A DNA stretch of 64,000 nt from NCBI RefSeq assembly GCF_023283885.1, contig NZ_JAKILA010000021.1, positions 1-64,000 of the forward strand, given 5' to 3'. Position 1 is the stretch's first letter; each line of letters opens with the position of its first letter. Position numbers and translations under genes: made by a program. Below the pieces are notes generated by a model that saw only the letters and a program-made list of their open reading frames with translations, was not told the origin of the DNA and ran no database searches. Shown one piece after another: positions 19,055 through 28,247 of this stretch. This DNA comes from Shewanella basaltis (GTDB lineage: Bacteria; Pseudomonadota; Gammaproteobacteria; Enterobacterales; Shewanellaceae).

Positions 19055-19102
19055 AATAAATTCCATTGGTGATGAGTGACAGTTGATAAGGGTTATCATC
19101 TA

Positions 19103-20476
19103 TTAGATGATTATCGAATAAAAACGGGTACGATTTCCAGTCTCTATTGCCCAAATTATTGTTGTACGGTTCGGTTTTACTTCAATTTTGACATTTTGGC
19201 TGTTATTTAGGCGTATATCGTAGGTGCCAGCATCGATAAACTGCTTTGCTATTTGTGCTTGGCGTGGCAAGGTTAACCAGCTACGACGGTCTGCTTGTTC
19301 GCTAATCACGTTGAAAATTTGCATCACAAGCGCACCCGCATCAACTTGATTGTTTGCCCGCCTGCTACCACTTTGCACACTTTGATTTAATTCGTATTTG
19401 GCATAAATTCTTGCCGCTTGGCGAAATAACGCACCAGGCAAATCTTCTTTTAACGCATTGATGGCAAGCGCGCTGATATTGGCAATATTTTGCGCTTCTA
19501 CATTTTCTTCACCTAACCCGTGAATGAGGCTGGTTGAATTGAGATACGGCTGAGGTTGGTATGTGGCTAGCGATGCACTTTGTATGTTGCCATTGATTGG
19601 AAATGGTACAGTAATACTTTGTTTTTCAGGTACAAAGTCTCGCTCAACAATCAATATGACTTGGCCTTGCTGTTCGCCAGGTAAAACGGTATCTCCCCAT
19701 CGCTGTTTAAATTCGTCATATTGAGGCATGGCTAATTGCTTTGCTAAACGTACCAAATCCTGTTGCAAATAACGGTTGTCTGGGGTGATTTGTGCCGCTT
19801 TACGGTAATCGATAAATGCGTCATTAGGTTCGTTAGCTAACTCGTGCAATAAGCCTGTAATATAATAACTGTATGCATTTAAAAATGAACTTGTTACCGT
19901 CCCAGCTGATTGACCCAATTGTGCCATTTGCGCATCGATGGTGCCATTAGCCATATTTTGCACCGACTTTTGCGATTGTTGATAACGCGCTTGCTCCATG
20001 CTTTGCAACTCGTTACTGCGGCGTACTTCAACTAGGGCACCTTGTGTGTCGCCACTAAATAAATAATTTAATGCTTGATACTGGTGCACCATAATTCGCT
20101 CGTAACCGGGGCCGCGATAAGGTATTGCATTGTCGTTTAATAATAAACTGCTTGCACCTGAGCCGAGCTTGCTGGCACTGATAATGGCTTTATCGTCAAA
20201 GGCCTGATATGCCGAAATCGCTTGTTGATAATAGGTTTTACTGCGCTCAAAATCGCCAGCAACTTGCATAATTCGTCCCGACTCTTGCGCATAGAGTAAG
20301 CCGTCATTGCTGTTAATATTGTCTGCTAATTCACTAATATTTGCCGTGGGCGTGTCGCTGTTTAACGCTTGCTTATGTGGCGCAATTTGTGAGGGGTAAT
20401 TAACAAAAACACTGTTATAAGCACAGCCTGTTAATCCAAACAGCAGCGATAATGATATAGACAGTGATTTTAGCAT
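19103..20476 (-). CDS. COG3014-like lipoprotein with helical repeats
   Basis: An outer-membrane or periplasmic lipoprotein of unknown role. The signal peptide ends in the lipobox LTGC. The N-terminal half resembles tetratricopeptide repeats (GRIMQVAGDFERSKTYYQQAISAYQAF; SYYITGLLHELANEPNDAFIDYRKAAQITPDN). The C-terminal half is beta-rich. The ATG at 20476 overlaps the end of the deformylase gene by seven bases; a longer reading to 20509 would bury the signal peptide. Coupling to LpoB downstream suggests an envelope or cell-wall function, which is inference. It is not a gene with an established activity. Confidence 0.75.
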   Translation of the reverse strand: MLKSLSISLSLLFGLTGCAYNSVFVNYPSQIAPHKQALNSDTPTANISELADNINSNDGLLYAQESGRIMQVAGDFERSKTYYQQAISAYQAFDDKAIISASKLGSGASSLLLNDNAIPYRGPGYERIMVHQYQALNYLFSGDTQGALVEVRRSNELQSMEQARYQQSQKSVQNMANGTIDAQMAQLGQSAGTVTSSFLNAYSYYITGLLHELANEPNDAFIDYRKAAQITPDNRYLQQDLVRLAKQLAMPQYDEFKQRWGDTVLPGEQQGQVILIVERDFVPEKQSITVPFPINGNIQSASLATYQPQPYLNSTSLIHGLGEENVEAQNIANISALAINALKEDLPGALFRQAARIYAKYELNQSVQSGSRRANNQVDAGALVMQIFNVISEQADRRSWLTLPRQAQIAKQFIDAGTYDIRLNNSQNVKIEVKPNRTTIIWAIETGNRTRFYSIII

Positions 20477-20982
20477 GGCATCACCTCGGGTTGCGGCGAC
20501 ATTAAGCAAGTCCGCTCAAGCAAAGTAATGCCTTGTAAGTGATCATATTCATGTTGGAAAATACGCGCCACAAAGCCCTGTAATACTTGTTGTTGCAGTT
20601 GCCCGTCAAGCGACTGGTATTGCACTTCGATTTGACTGTGCCGCGCAATACTTAGGCGTTTTCCTGGGATGGACAGGCAGCCTTCAATACCCATTTCTGT
20701 GGCAGAAGACGCTGACAAAATTTTAGGATTAATCACCACTGTTGGCACCATTACTGGGGCGTCAGGATATCGCTCGTTTGGGTTGGATGCCATGATAAAC
20801 ATTGCGGCGCGACTAAACACTTGTGTGGCTGCAATACCCACGCCGTTTGCTTGCTGCATGGTCAATAACATTTTATGGGCTAATGCCGCTAAATTATCAT
20901 CAAACACCGTCACAGGAGTCGCTGTCAGTGTGAGGATTTCGTCACCTGTTTTGGCTATTGTGAGGTACTGATTTGGATGCAT
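20470..20982 (-). CDS. def: Peptide deformylase
   Basis: Removes the formyl group from N-terminal formyl-methionine of new proteins. All three motifs are visible: GVGIAATQV (motif I), EGCLS with the metal cysteine (motif II) and QHEYDH with the HExxH metal site (motif III). The length of 170 residues is normal. It is not next to fmt, the usual partner of the main def gene, and instead heads a cluster of lipoprotein genes. It may therefore be a second deformylase. Its stop codon overlaps the next start by seven bases. Confidence 0.92.
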   Translation of the reverse strand: MHPNQYLTIAKTGDEILTLTATPVTVFDDNLAALAHKMLLTMQQANGVGIAATQVFSRAAMFIMASNPNERYPDAPVMVPTVVINPKILSASSATEMGIEGCLSIPGKRLSIARHSQIEVQYQSLDGQLQQQVLQGFVARIFQHEYDHLQGITLLERTCLMSPQPEVMPC

Positions 20983-21067
20983 GCTTGCCTGCTAATTCTC
21001 ATTTGAATAAATAATCGCTATTTGCCAGAGATTATATCGTGTTTTTAACCTGTTTTTGTAAGCTATA

Positions 21068-21280
21068 TTAATAGTGTGGCGGCGGTGTTTCATCAGCTTG
21101 AGAGGCCATGTTACTTGGCTCCATCGCCTGCATTTTACTTACCATTAGTATCATTTGCTGTTGTTGTCTGGCAACTAATGTATTGAGTTTAATCACTTCT
21201 TGGTTCAGATCTTCTATCATGACTTCTTGAAACGATAGTTTCATTTCAAGGTCGTCTATCTTTTGCAAAATGTGCTCCAT
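21068..21280 (-). CDS. slyX: SlyX family protein
   Basis: A small coiled-coil protein, 70 residues, with the family C-terminus PPPHY and heptad pattern [20 protein letters not shown]. Function is unknown in the family; the gene is often found near slyD or fkpA, and here fkpA lies about 1.2 kb away. I start at the ATG at 21280, preceded by AGAGG; the frame extends to 21322 into the end of the upstream gene. Confidence 0.88.
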   Translation of the reverse strand: MEHILQKIDDLEMKLSFQEVMIEDLNQEVIKLNTLVARQQQQMILMVSKMQAMEPSNMASQADETPPPHY

Positions 21281-21302
21281 GTATACCTCTAAATTAGGGT
21301 TG

Positions 21303-22274
21303 TTACTGCTGCCAATATTCAATTAAACCTTGGCTACTTATACTGACAATGGTGCCTTGTGGGGTCATTGCGGCAGAGTATACTACAGCGCCTCTGTTTT
21401 GGGTGTTTTTACTCAGTTGTACTTGCCAGTGACCTAGGGCTTTACCAGAGTTTATTTGCCATAAAAATAGTTCTTTAGACGGTGTGCCAGTCAGTAGTTG
21501 CTGATCATTTTTGACAAAACGCGCTGAAGAGAAGTTCATTTGCCTGCGAACGATATTTAACTGGCTGACTTTACTTCCACTTATGGATTGCCATATTGCT
21601 GCATTACCGGTGATATCAGCGGCAAAACTTAAACTGCCACTATGATTAATGAGTACTTTGGTTATTCGTGAGCCCAATTGCCACTGCTGTATAGGCTGCC
21701 CAGTTTGGCTATTCCATAGCATGACTTTGCCATCATTACCGCCTGTTAGTGCCGTTTGACCATCGGCAGAAATTGATACGCTATTTACCTTTTCCTGGTG
21801 GCCTAAAAATTGAATTAAGCGATTTTTTTGTGGTGATAATGACATTACTGAACCATCAACAAGGCCCACTAGTGTTTGGCCATTATTGGCGATAGCAACA
21901 CTTTGAGCGTAAGAGGGCAGTGACCACCAACCGACAGAACTGCCGTCATCTAAACGCCAAATGGCTAATGAATTATGGCTAATGGTTGCGGCAAAGGTGT
22001 TATTGGCAGACATCGCCGTATCAATAACATTACTGGTGTCGTCTTTTTTTCCTTGAAGCCACTGGTAAGACATACTGGGGCCTGTGAGGTCCCATACTTG
22101 TACACCATTATTAGCGGTGCTCACTAATGCTAATTGAGCATTGTCAGATAGGCTGGCACTGTAACTGGCATCGGTGGTAATTTCGATGACTTTATTTGGT
22201 GCAGGTTGGCAAGCAGATAAACACCATACGCACAGCCAAGTTGAGCAAAAAAGCAGCATTGAACCCTGTGTCAT
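21303..22274 (-). CDS. WD40 beta-propeller lipoprotein
   Basis: A predicted lipoprotein: hydrophobic N-terminus ending in the lipobox LSAC. The remaining 300 residues contain several WD40-type blades. The clearest is [20 protein letters not shown] followed by [12 protein letters not shown]; others end in VQVWDL, LAIWRL and ELFLWQI. One seven-bladed propeller would fit the length. Such domains mediate protein binding, but the partner is unknown. An AGGGGC site lies upstream. It sits 22 bases before slyX on the same strand. Confidence 0.82.
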   Translation of the reverse strand: MTQGSMLLFCSTWLCVWCLSACQPAPNKVIEITTDASYSASLSDNAQLALVSTANNGVQVWDLTGPSMSYQWLQGKKDDTSNVIDTAMSANNTFAATISHNSLAIWRLDDGSSVGWWSLPSYAQSVAIANNGQTLVGLVDGSVMSLSPQKNRLIQFLGHQEKVNSVSISADGQTALTGGNDGKVMLWNSQTGQPIQQWQLGSRITKVLINHSGSLSFAADITGNAAIWQSISGSKVSQLNIVRRQMNFSSARFVKNDQQLLTGTPSKELFLWQINSGKALGHWQVQLSKNTQNRGAVVYSAAMTPQGTIVSISSQGLIEYWQQ

Positions 22275-22444
22275 GAACTTGCCCCTTGAATTATTGTCCT
22301 AAACCCTGTGATATAAGGTTGACCCAATGGTATAACCCCATTAACTAGTATAAAGTGGCAGGCGAACATGACCACTAAAACATCTCGTTGTTAGAATGTA
22401 TTAGGTTATTGTAACCACTAAAGGATGATGCTGAGGAAGCTTTA

Positions 22445-23194
22445 ATGAAATCTATTTACAAATTATCGTTAGTTGCATTAGCTGTTGTTGGATTGACTGC
22501 ATGTAACCAAGAACAAGACGCTGCACCAAAAAAAGTAGAGCTAACAACTGACGCTCAAAAAGAAGCATACAGTGTGGGTGGTTCAATTGGTAAGTACATG
22601 TCTGGTCACATTAAAGAGCAAGAAGAATTAGGCTTTGCTGTTGATCGTACTATGGTTATCAAAGGCTTTAGCGATGGCCTAGGCGAAGAAATGCAGTTAA
22701 CTGAAGAAGAAATGCAAACTGTATTACAAAACCTAGATAAAAAATTAAACGACAAACGTTTAGAGCAAGCAGAAGCGTTAGCGGCTAAAGCTATTGCTGA
22801 AGGCAAAAAGTTCTTAGAAGAGAACAAAGCTAAAGAAGGCGTGACCACCACTGAGTCAGGTTTACAGTATGAAGTGTTAGCAGCAGGCAAAGGTGACAAA
22901 CCGGCCGCAGAAGACACTGTAGAAGTGCATTACCGTGGTACGTTAATTGATGGTACTGAGTTTGACAGTTCTTATGCTCGTGGCGAAACGGCTAAGTTTC
23001 CATTAAACCGCGTTATTCCAGGTTGGACTGAAGGTGTTCAGTTAATGTCTGTTGGTGCTAAGTATAAGTTTGTTATCCCTGCTGAACTTGCCTATGGTGA
23101 CCGTGATACTGGCACTATTCCTGCTAATTCAACATTGATTTTTGAAGTTGAACTTGTGTCGGTAGAAAAAGCCGCCGCTGCTGCGACCAAATAA
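22445..23194 (+). CDS. fkpA: FKBP-type peptidyl-prolyl isomerase, FkpA-like
   Basis: A periplasmic folding helper that isomerises proline bonds. Residues 1-20 form a signal peptide with a lipobox-like LTAC, so it may be lipid-anchored. The helical dimerisation domain covers about residues 30-125. The FKBP domain (about 130-245) has VEVHYRGTLIDGTEFDSSYARGE-type strands, RVIPGWTEGVQLM and the conserved PAELAYGDR. A short alanine/lysine tail ends the protein. The gene is divergent from the WD40/slyX genes and stands alone, ending in a terminator. Confidence 0.93.
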   Translation: MKSIYKLSLVALAVVGLTACNQEQDAAPKKVELTTDAQKEAYSVGGSIGKYMSGHIKEQEELGFAVDRTMVIKGFSDGLGEEMQLTEEEMQTVLQNLDKKLNDKRLEQAEALAAKAIAEGKKFLEENKAKEGVTTTESGLQYEVLAAGKGDKPAAEDTVEVHYRGTLIDGTEFDSSYARGETAKFPLNRVIPGWTEGVQLMSVGAKYKFVIPAELAYGDRDTGTIPANSTLIFEVELVSVEKAAAAATK

Positions 23195-23254
23195 TCTGCA
23201 GACAAAGCCTTGACTCGTGTTTGGTGTTAACGCCCAAATGATTGAGTTAATGAC

Positions 23255-23279
23255 AAAAGGACGCTAAGCGTCCTTTTTT
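23255..23279 (+). terminator. Terminator after fkpA
   Basis: AAAAGGACGC pairs with GCGTCCTTTT around a TAA loop, followed by T residues. Confidence 0.9.
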
Positions 23280-23368
23280 ATTTCCAGAGTTCTGATGACT
23301 ATTGGCAACGGTAGAAGCAGTTGAGCTCAGCGTTGTTTACGAAACTGACTGTAATCAATATTAATCAA

Positions 23369-24334
23369 TTACAGCCACTTCAAGCGATAAAATAAATACA
23401 TTTGCAAGGCGATAAGCGCAAATAAGCCACCGCAGAATGCCGCAAATGCCCAGTTAGTTTCAGCACCTGGAATCCCCCCAATATTGACGCCCAGCAGGCC
23501 TGTTAAAAAGCCAAGTGGTAAAAAAACGGCTGAGATTAAAGATAAAAAGTACAGCCTTTGGTTCACTTGTTCAGACTGTTGTGATTGCAGTTCTTCTTGG
23601 GTCACGCTGGCCCTGTCACGAATGGCATCGAGATCTTCAATGACTCTAATTAAGGTTTCATGAATTTCGCGCAAACGCAGTTTATCGTTATCGTCAAATA
23701 GCTCGCTGGTTTCATGTAACATCCTCGAAAATGCTTCACGCTGCGGCGCTAGGTAACGACGCAATACCACGGTTTGTCTGCGCAGTTCAGCAATCTCAGT
23801 ACGCAAGGATTTGTTGACCTGGGTGACAACACGCTCTTCTAATTCATCGAGCTGTTCTTCGAGTTTGCCAATAAACTCAACTTTACGTTGGGTTAAGCGC
23901 TCACAAATGGCCATAATAAAGGCTGCTGTGTCGATAGGCCCCTTACCTTGAGCAATGGCATCAGCAATATCGACAACCGATTGCAATTGACGCTCACAGG
24001 TAGAAATGATTTTATGTTCTTCAGCATAAATGCGTATCGCCACCATATCCTCAGGATCTGAATTCGGGTTGAGGTTAACGCCTCTAAGCGCTAACAGTAC
24101 GCCCTTGCTGGAGTTTACTACGCGCGGGCGAGTGTCTGTGGCTAACAAAGTATCGGTTTCGACACGCTCTAAACCAGAGTTGAGGATCCATTTACGGGCT
24201 TTGGGTTCTCGATAACGAAGATGAAGCCATAATAAGCCGTCTTGAGGTTGCCATTGAGCCACTTGCTCTTCGCTAAGTGATTGCCCAGCATTTGGCCCAG
24301 TTAACAGCAAGCTATAAATAAAACCGGTATTCAT
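23369..24334 (-). CDS. zntB: ZntB-like CorA-family metal transporter
   Basis: A CorA-type channel protein with a large cytoplasmic N-terminal domain, a long helix (about residues 135-250) and two transmembrane segments at the C-terminus. The signature between these is GVNIGGIPG, as in the zinc transporter ZntB, rather than the GMN of CorA. The ATG at 24334 has GGAAG nine bases upstream; the frame opens at an upstream TTG. ZntB moves zinc, probably coupled to protons. Substrate here is inferred from the signature only. The gene is monocistronic. Confidence 0.85.
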   Translation of the reverse strand: MNTGFIYSLLLTGPNAGQSLSEEQVAQWQPQDGLLWLHLRYREPKARKWILNSGLERVETDTLLATDTRPRVVNSSKGVLLALRGVNLNPNSDPEDMVAIRIYAEEHKIISTCERQLQSVVDIADAIAQGKGPIDTAAFIMAICERLTQRKVEFIGKLEEQLDELEERVVTQVNKSLRTEIAELRRQTVVLRRYLAPQREAFSRMLHETSELFDDNDKLRLREIHETLIRVIEDLDAIRDRASVTQEELQSQQSEQVNQRLYFLSLISAVFLPLGFLTGLLGVNIGGIPGAETNWAFAAFCGGLFALIALQMYLFYRLKWL

Positions 24335-24593
24335 TGTTGATTCTTCCAAGTATTCGCTATTACAGCAATTTACGCTATTTTTAAGTTCGCCCCAAGTTTA
24401 TACCATTGCGCATTAATAAATGACCACTGAGAATGTTTCCAGTCGTTTTTGATTAAGATGTGGTTATGTTGCAATGGTGCTCCTTTCAAATAGCGAGAAC
24501 GCAAAGAAAGTGGGTGTATTTTTGATTAACACACGAGTATTATAACGATTATGGCTGGTAAAACCTTATACCTTTCTGATGTTTAACCTTATT

Positions 24594-24990
24594 AACCTGA
24601 GCTCGGGATAATAAATGCCTTTCAAACAGTCCTTTGCCCTGCTCACTGCGTTGAATCGACTTACAATAGGCTAGCTAACCTCAGCTCTGGATAACAAACG
24701 CCTTTCAAGCAGTCCTTTGCCTTCCTCACTGCGTTGAATTAACTTGCAATAGGCTAGCTATTGACGCGTTAATTCGCCTTGTTAGCAAAACAAATCACAA
24801 GCTTGACAGTGGATTTTAGTCAATCTATTGATTTATATCGTTATCAATACATCTCTTATCCAGAGTTGAGGTTAGCTATTGACGCGTCAATTCGCCTTGT
24901 TAGCAGAACAAATGACAAGCTTGAAGGTGAGAATGGGTAACATGTTGATTTTAAATAGTATAAGTTCATCCCTTATCCCGAGATCAGGTT
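24594..24990 (+). mobile_element. Compound F1 element (F1 inserted in F1), complete
   Basis: A 397-bp non-coding element. Its ends are inverted repeats of 18 bp (AACCTGAGCTCGGGATAA; one mismatch at the right end, GAGATC). It is flanked by the 4-bp direct repeat TATT (24590-24593 and 24991-24994), taken to be a target duplication. An F1 copy of 197 bp lies inside it. The same 397-bp structure occurs at 39695-40091, nearly identical. No transposase gene is in the element or the window, so it is a miniature inverted-repeat element that depends on an enzyme encoded elsewhere. It lies about 90 bases upstream of yacL. Confidence 0.92.
24677..24873 (+). mobile_element. Inner F1 element nested in F1
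   Basis: A 197-bp unit with ends AACCTCAGCTCTGGATAA and, inverted, AACCTCAACTCTGGATAA. It is flanked by AGCT at 24673-24676 and 24874-24877. Removing the unit plus one AGCT restores a continuous sequence matching the uninterrupted centre of an F1 element (TAGGCTAGCTATTGACGCG). The inner and outer arms are related but clearly diverged from each other. Confidence 0.9.
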
Positions 24991-25078
24991 TATTAGTGCG
25001 GATTAGATTAGATAACAAGCAGCAGGTTTGGTGTTCTTCGGTTAAAATAGTGATAACGCTAATTACAGAGCAACAATA

Positions 25079-25450
25079 ATGGAATACCAATTTCGTCGTA
25101 ACCGTTTAGAAGGGACGGTTTTTGCTGAGTTTAGTATGGATCATGAGGTACTTGGCCGCTGGTTTGCTGAAGAGTTAGGCGTGGATGATCAGCGTGCTAA
25201 TCATATTCTTTCTCAAATTTCTCTCATTAAGACTGGCGGTAAAAATCACTGGCGTAATATTGGCGCTGATTTAACCATTGATATCGATTCTGAACAGGTT
25301 AGAGTTTTTGCTAATGTGATAGATTTTGATGAAGAGCATGAACTAGATGACGCAATGAATTTGTACGATGCCGAGTCTGAGTCGTATTGCGGTTTAGAGG
25401 ATTTTGAATCTGTGCTGCAAAGTTGGCTCGAATTTATTGAGCAAAAATAA
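25079..25450 (+). CDS. yacL: UPF0231 (YacL) family protein
   Basis: A small acidic protein of unknown function, 123 residues. It matches E. coli YacL in pattern: opening MEYQFRRN, MDHEVLGRWFAEE, then NLYDAESESYCGLEDFESVL toward the C-terminus. It is probably cytoplasmic. It stands alone. A compound F1 element sits just upstream, so its promoter may have been changed by the insertion; that is inference. Confidence 0.87.
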   Translation: MEYQFRRNRLEGTVFAEFSMDHEVLGRWFAEELGVDDQRANHILSQISLIKTGGKNHWRNIGADLTIDIDSEQVRVFANVIDFDEEHELDDAMNLYDAESESYCGLEDFESVLQSWLEFIEQK

Positions 25451-25629
25451 TGACATTGTCATTTATTCGATGTGGTATGCCTTTAAAATCGTATGTGCCC
25501 GATTATAAAGGCATACTTAACTGATTATTTGTGCAACAGAGCATGATTCTAATGCGGCCCAGTATCACAGGGCTGCACTGTATCGCCTCAGTAAGACAGA
25601 GTTCACCAGATCATAAGAATTAACGGATC

Positions 25630-26259
25630 TTAATTATTGAGATACCTAACAGCCATTTCGGTTCTTGATTTTGCATTAGCCTTACGCAGTAGGTTTTTTA
25701 CATGCACTTTAACCGTACCTTCACTAATATGTAAATCTTCAGAAATCATACGGTTACTTTTTCCTTCGGCCAGTTCCTGTAGTATTTGTAGCTCACGCGG
25801 GGTGAGGTTTTCAATCCAGGTGTTGTCATCAGTGGCATTTTTTAATTCGTAGAGATAAGCCTCAACTTCTTCGCTGATCACTCGATGACCTAACATGGCT
25901 TTTTTGAGTTGCTCAAGCAATAAATCTGGCTCAGTGTCTTTAAGCAAGTAGCCATCGGCACCTGCGCGCAGCAGCCTAATAACATCTTGCTTAGCGTCAG
26001 ATACGGTTAAGATCACAATTCTTGCGGTTACCCCTTCTTGGCGCATGGCGTTAAGGGTGTCTAGGCCAGACATGCCTTTCATATTTAAGTCGAGCAAAAT
26101 GATATCGGGTTCATTTTCTGCAACGGCTGTGAGTGCGTCTAGACCTGTGCCTGTTTCGCCAAAAAGTAAAAAGTCACTGTCGGAGGTGATCAATTGACAA
26201 ATGCCACGACGTAGCAAAGGGTGATCATCGACAACAAGTACGGAATACGGCTTACCCAT
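25630..26259 (-). CDS. narP: Nitrate/nitrite response regulator NarP
   Basis: A two-component response regulator of the NarL/FixJ group, 209 residues. The receiver domain (1-120) has the acidic pocket VVDDHP, the phosphoacceptor Asp57 in LLDLNMKG, and the lysine in YLLKD. The LuxR-type helix-turn-helix (145-205) reads LTPRELQILQELAEGKSNRMISEDLHISEGTV in pattern. It overlaps narQ by eight bases, so the two are coupled. Together with the divergent nrfA and a 7-2-7 operator, this supports nitrate/nitrite control of the reductase. Confidence 0.92.
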   Translation of the reverse strand: MGKPYSVLVVDDHPLLRRGICQLITSDSDFLLFGETGTGLDALTAVAENEPDIILLDLNMKGMSGLDTLNAMRQEGVTARIVILTVSDAKQDVIRLLRAGADGYLLKDTEPDLLLEQLKKAMLGHRVISEEVEAYLYELKNATDDNTWIENLTPRELQILQELAEGKSNRMISEDLHISEGTVKVHVKNLLRKANAKSRTEMAVRYLNN

Positions 26260-27970
26260 TTAATGGCTCCTGTTGAGGGGGGAAACTGAGCGTAACGGTC
26301 GTGCCGCCATGCTGATTACTATTGAACGACACGATACCATCTAATTTATTGGCTCGTTCATGCATGATACCAATGCCAAAATGCTGGTCGCGTTCTTGTA
26401 AATGTGACACACCAATACCATCATCGCATATCGCTATGGTTATCATATTATTTGTTGTTAACTGACAATCTATCATTATATGAGTCGGTTTGGCGTGTTT
26501 TATTGCGTTAAGTGTGGCTTCTCGAATTAATTGTAAAATATGAATATGTTGTTTTGCTTCTAATAAATGCGCTGACAGTTTGTAATTAAGCTTAATATCA
26601 ACATCGCTTTGTTGGCGTAACTGGTCGAGCATGACCTCAATAGCTTGGCTTAAATTAGGCTCTTTAATGGTTAACCTAAATGTTGATAGTAACTCGCGTA
26701 ATTGTACATAGGCGGTACTGACACCTTCGTTGATCTCTATCAACTGCTCTTCGACTTCTGGGCTGCGGCAATTTAGATCCAAGCTTTTTCTAAGCAAGCT
26801 GACCTGAATTTTTAAAAAGGATAATACTTGGCCAATGGAGTCGTGTAATTCTCTTGCGATAACCGCTCGCTCTTCCATTAGCGCTAATTGCTGGCGTTGC
26901 TCTGTTGCATTGTGGATCGTAATTGAGCGTGACAACATCATGGCAAAATTATGAAATAACTGCCGATTCAATGGTTTCGAGCATATAACATCTAAATAAC
27001 CCAGTTGGGTCACCTCGATAGTTAATGGAAATTGTACCGAATCGATCCTTGTTGTGCTTTTGGGCCAACCGCCTAGCGCATTAATCACATCATTTGTGCC
27101 ATCTTCGTGTTTAATCACTAATCTGAGATAATCGAGGCCCTCGAAATCTTTCAGCTGATTGATTGCAGATTGCAATGCCTTGTAGTCTAGTTTATCGGCA
27201 TGAAGCATGACGAGATTATCATAGAGAAAACTGAGTTCATTATTGGCTCGGGTGAGGGCTACGGTTTTTTCGTTAACTTGGCCTTCTAAATCCTCGTATA
27301 AATTAGCTAGTTCTGCCGCTGTTTTTTGGAGTGCATTACCCAGCGCGGTGAGCTCTATATAATCCGTTTTAGGCATCTTCACTTTAAAGTTACCTTTAGA
27401 AATGGTGGCCGCACTGTCCATCAATAATTGTAGGGGTTTAACAACTCGTTTACGGGTAAATATCACGGCAATAAATGCAATGCACAGCAAGATAACTAAC
27501 CCAACAATCTGCCCAATGACCAGTAACTTTAATTTAAATGCGGCAAACAATTCCATTTTTAATACGAGCGTATCAATGGTATCGACAAAATCTTTTAGTG
27601 CCGCCGAATACAGGCGAGCATTCCCTTCTTCTACGTAGGTTTTCATTACTTGCCACTTGTCGATAACCAACAAATATTGGTCGCTCAGCTCCTGTGGGCT
27701 GTACCAGGCAAGTGTTCTTTTTAATGCACTAGAATTAAGGGTGTTTTCAAACTCGATAATTTTTTCGTTAGTGTTGATGCTACCTGCGTTGGTAAAAAGC
27801 AATAAACGATAGCTTTGCATGCGCATTGAGCCTGAAGCATTGATCCCTTTTGCGTCATCGAGACTAAAAGTTAAGTTAACGATAGAAAACACGGCCAAGC
27901 TTGATGACAGTAAAATCAGTAATAGCATTAGGCCTAAAATGGTGGAGGTAAGACTGCCTCGAGTAAACAT
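26252..27970 (-). CDS. narQ: Nitrate/nitrite sensor histidine kinase NarQ
   Basis: A 572-residue membrane sensor of the NarX/NarQ group. Transmembrane segments lie near residues 10-32 and about 150-172 and enclose a periplasmic sensor domain, which contains the P-box-like stretch DAKGINASGSMRMQSYRL typical of these nitrate sensors. A HAMP linker follows. The phosphoacceptor histidine is in IARELHDSIGQ (about residue 376), of the HisKA_3 type. The ATP-binding region has CDDGIGV and GIGIMHERA. The gene reads away from nrfA. Confidence 0.93.
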   Translation of the reverse strand: MFTRGSLTSTILGLMLLLILLSSSLAVFSIVNLTFSLDDAKGINASGSMRMQSYRLLLFTNAGSINTNEKIIEFENTLNSSALKRTLAWYSPQELSDQYLLVIDKWQVMKTYVEEGNARLYSAALKDFVDTIDTLVLKMELFAAFKLKLLVIGQIVGLVILLCIAFIAVIFTRKRVVKPLQLLMDSAATISKGNFKVKMPKTDYIELTALGNALQKTAAELANLYEDLEGQVNEKTVALTRANNELSFLYDNLVMLHADKLDYKALQSAINQLKDFEGLDYLRLVIKHEDGTNDVINALGGWPKSTTRIDSVQFPLTIEVTQLGYLDVICSKPLNRQLFHNFAMMLSRSITIHNATEQRQQLALMEERAVIARELHDSIGQVLSFLKIQVSLLRKSLDLNCRSPEVEEQLIEINEGVSTAYVQLRELLSTFRLTIKEPNLSQAIEVMLDQLRQQSDVDIKLNYKLSAHLLEAKQHIHILQLIREATLNAIKHAKPTHIMIDCQLTTNNMITIAICDDGIGVSHLQERDQHFGIGIMHERANKLDGIVSFNSNQHGGTTVTLSFPPQQEPLNG

Positions 27971-28142
27971 AAAATCCTACTTTGCATGTCGAAAAAGAAA
28001 TTTGGATCAGACAAAAGTATGGCTTTTTCTCCTGTCCAATAGTGTGTTCTACATTAGGTATACCTGCATTACATTAACGAGTTTACAGAACTGTGAGATA
28101 CATCCTGTTTACATGTTGATCTGGCGCAAACTTTCCTCTCTA

Positions 28143-28158
28143 TACCCCATAAGGGGTA
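28143..28158. promoter_or_regulatory. 7-2-7 NarP-type operator upstream of nrfA
   Basis: The sequence TACCCCA-TA-AGGGGTA is two inverted heptamers separated by two bases, the arrangement bound by NarP (and NarL) dimers. The right half fits the TACYYMT heptamer fully; the left half has one mismatch. The centre lies about 97 bases before the nrfA start. The genes for the NarQ-NarP system lie immediately across the divergent spacer. Confidence 0.75.
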
Positions 28159-28247
28159 TGTCTAAATTGACGCTTAATAGCTACTTTTGACCTTGGAGAT
28201 GTCGTGGTTATTAAACTAAATATAATGTAACACGGAGATAAAGGGTG

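Noticed and set aside
24879-25079. Short open frames inside the compound F1 element
   Set aside because: They cross the inverted repeat ends and have no ribosome binding site; the element is non-coding.
28095-28115. A possible CRP site (TGTGA...) upstream of nrfA
   Set aside because: Only the first half matches TGTGA-N6-TCACA; the second half does not. CRP control of nrfA is known in Shewanella but I cannot support this site.
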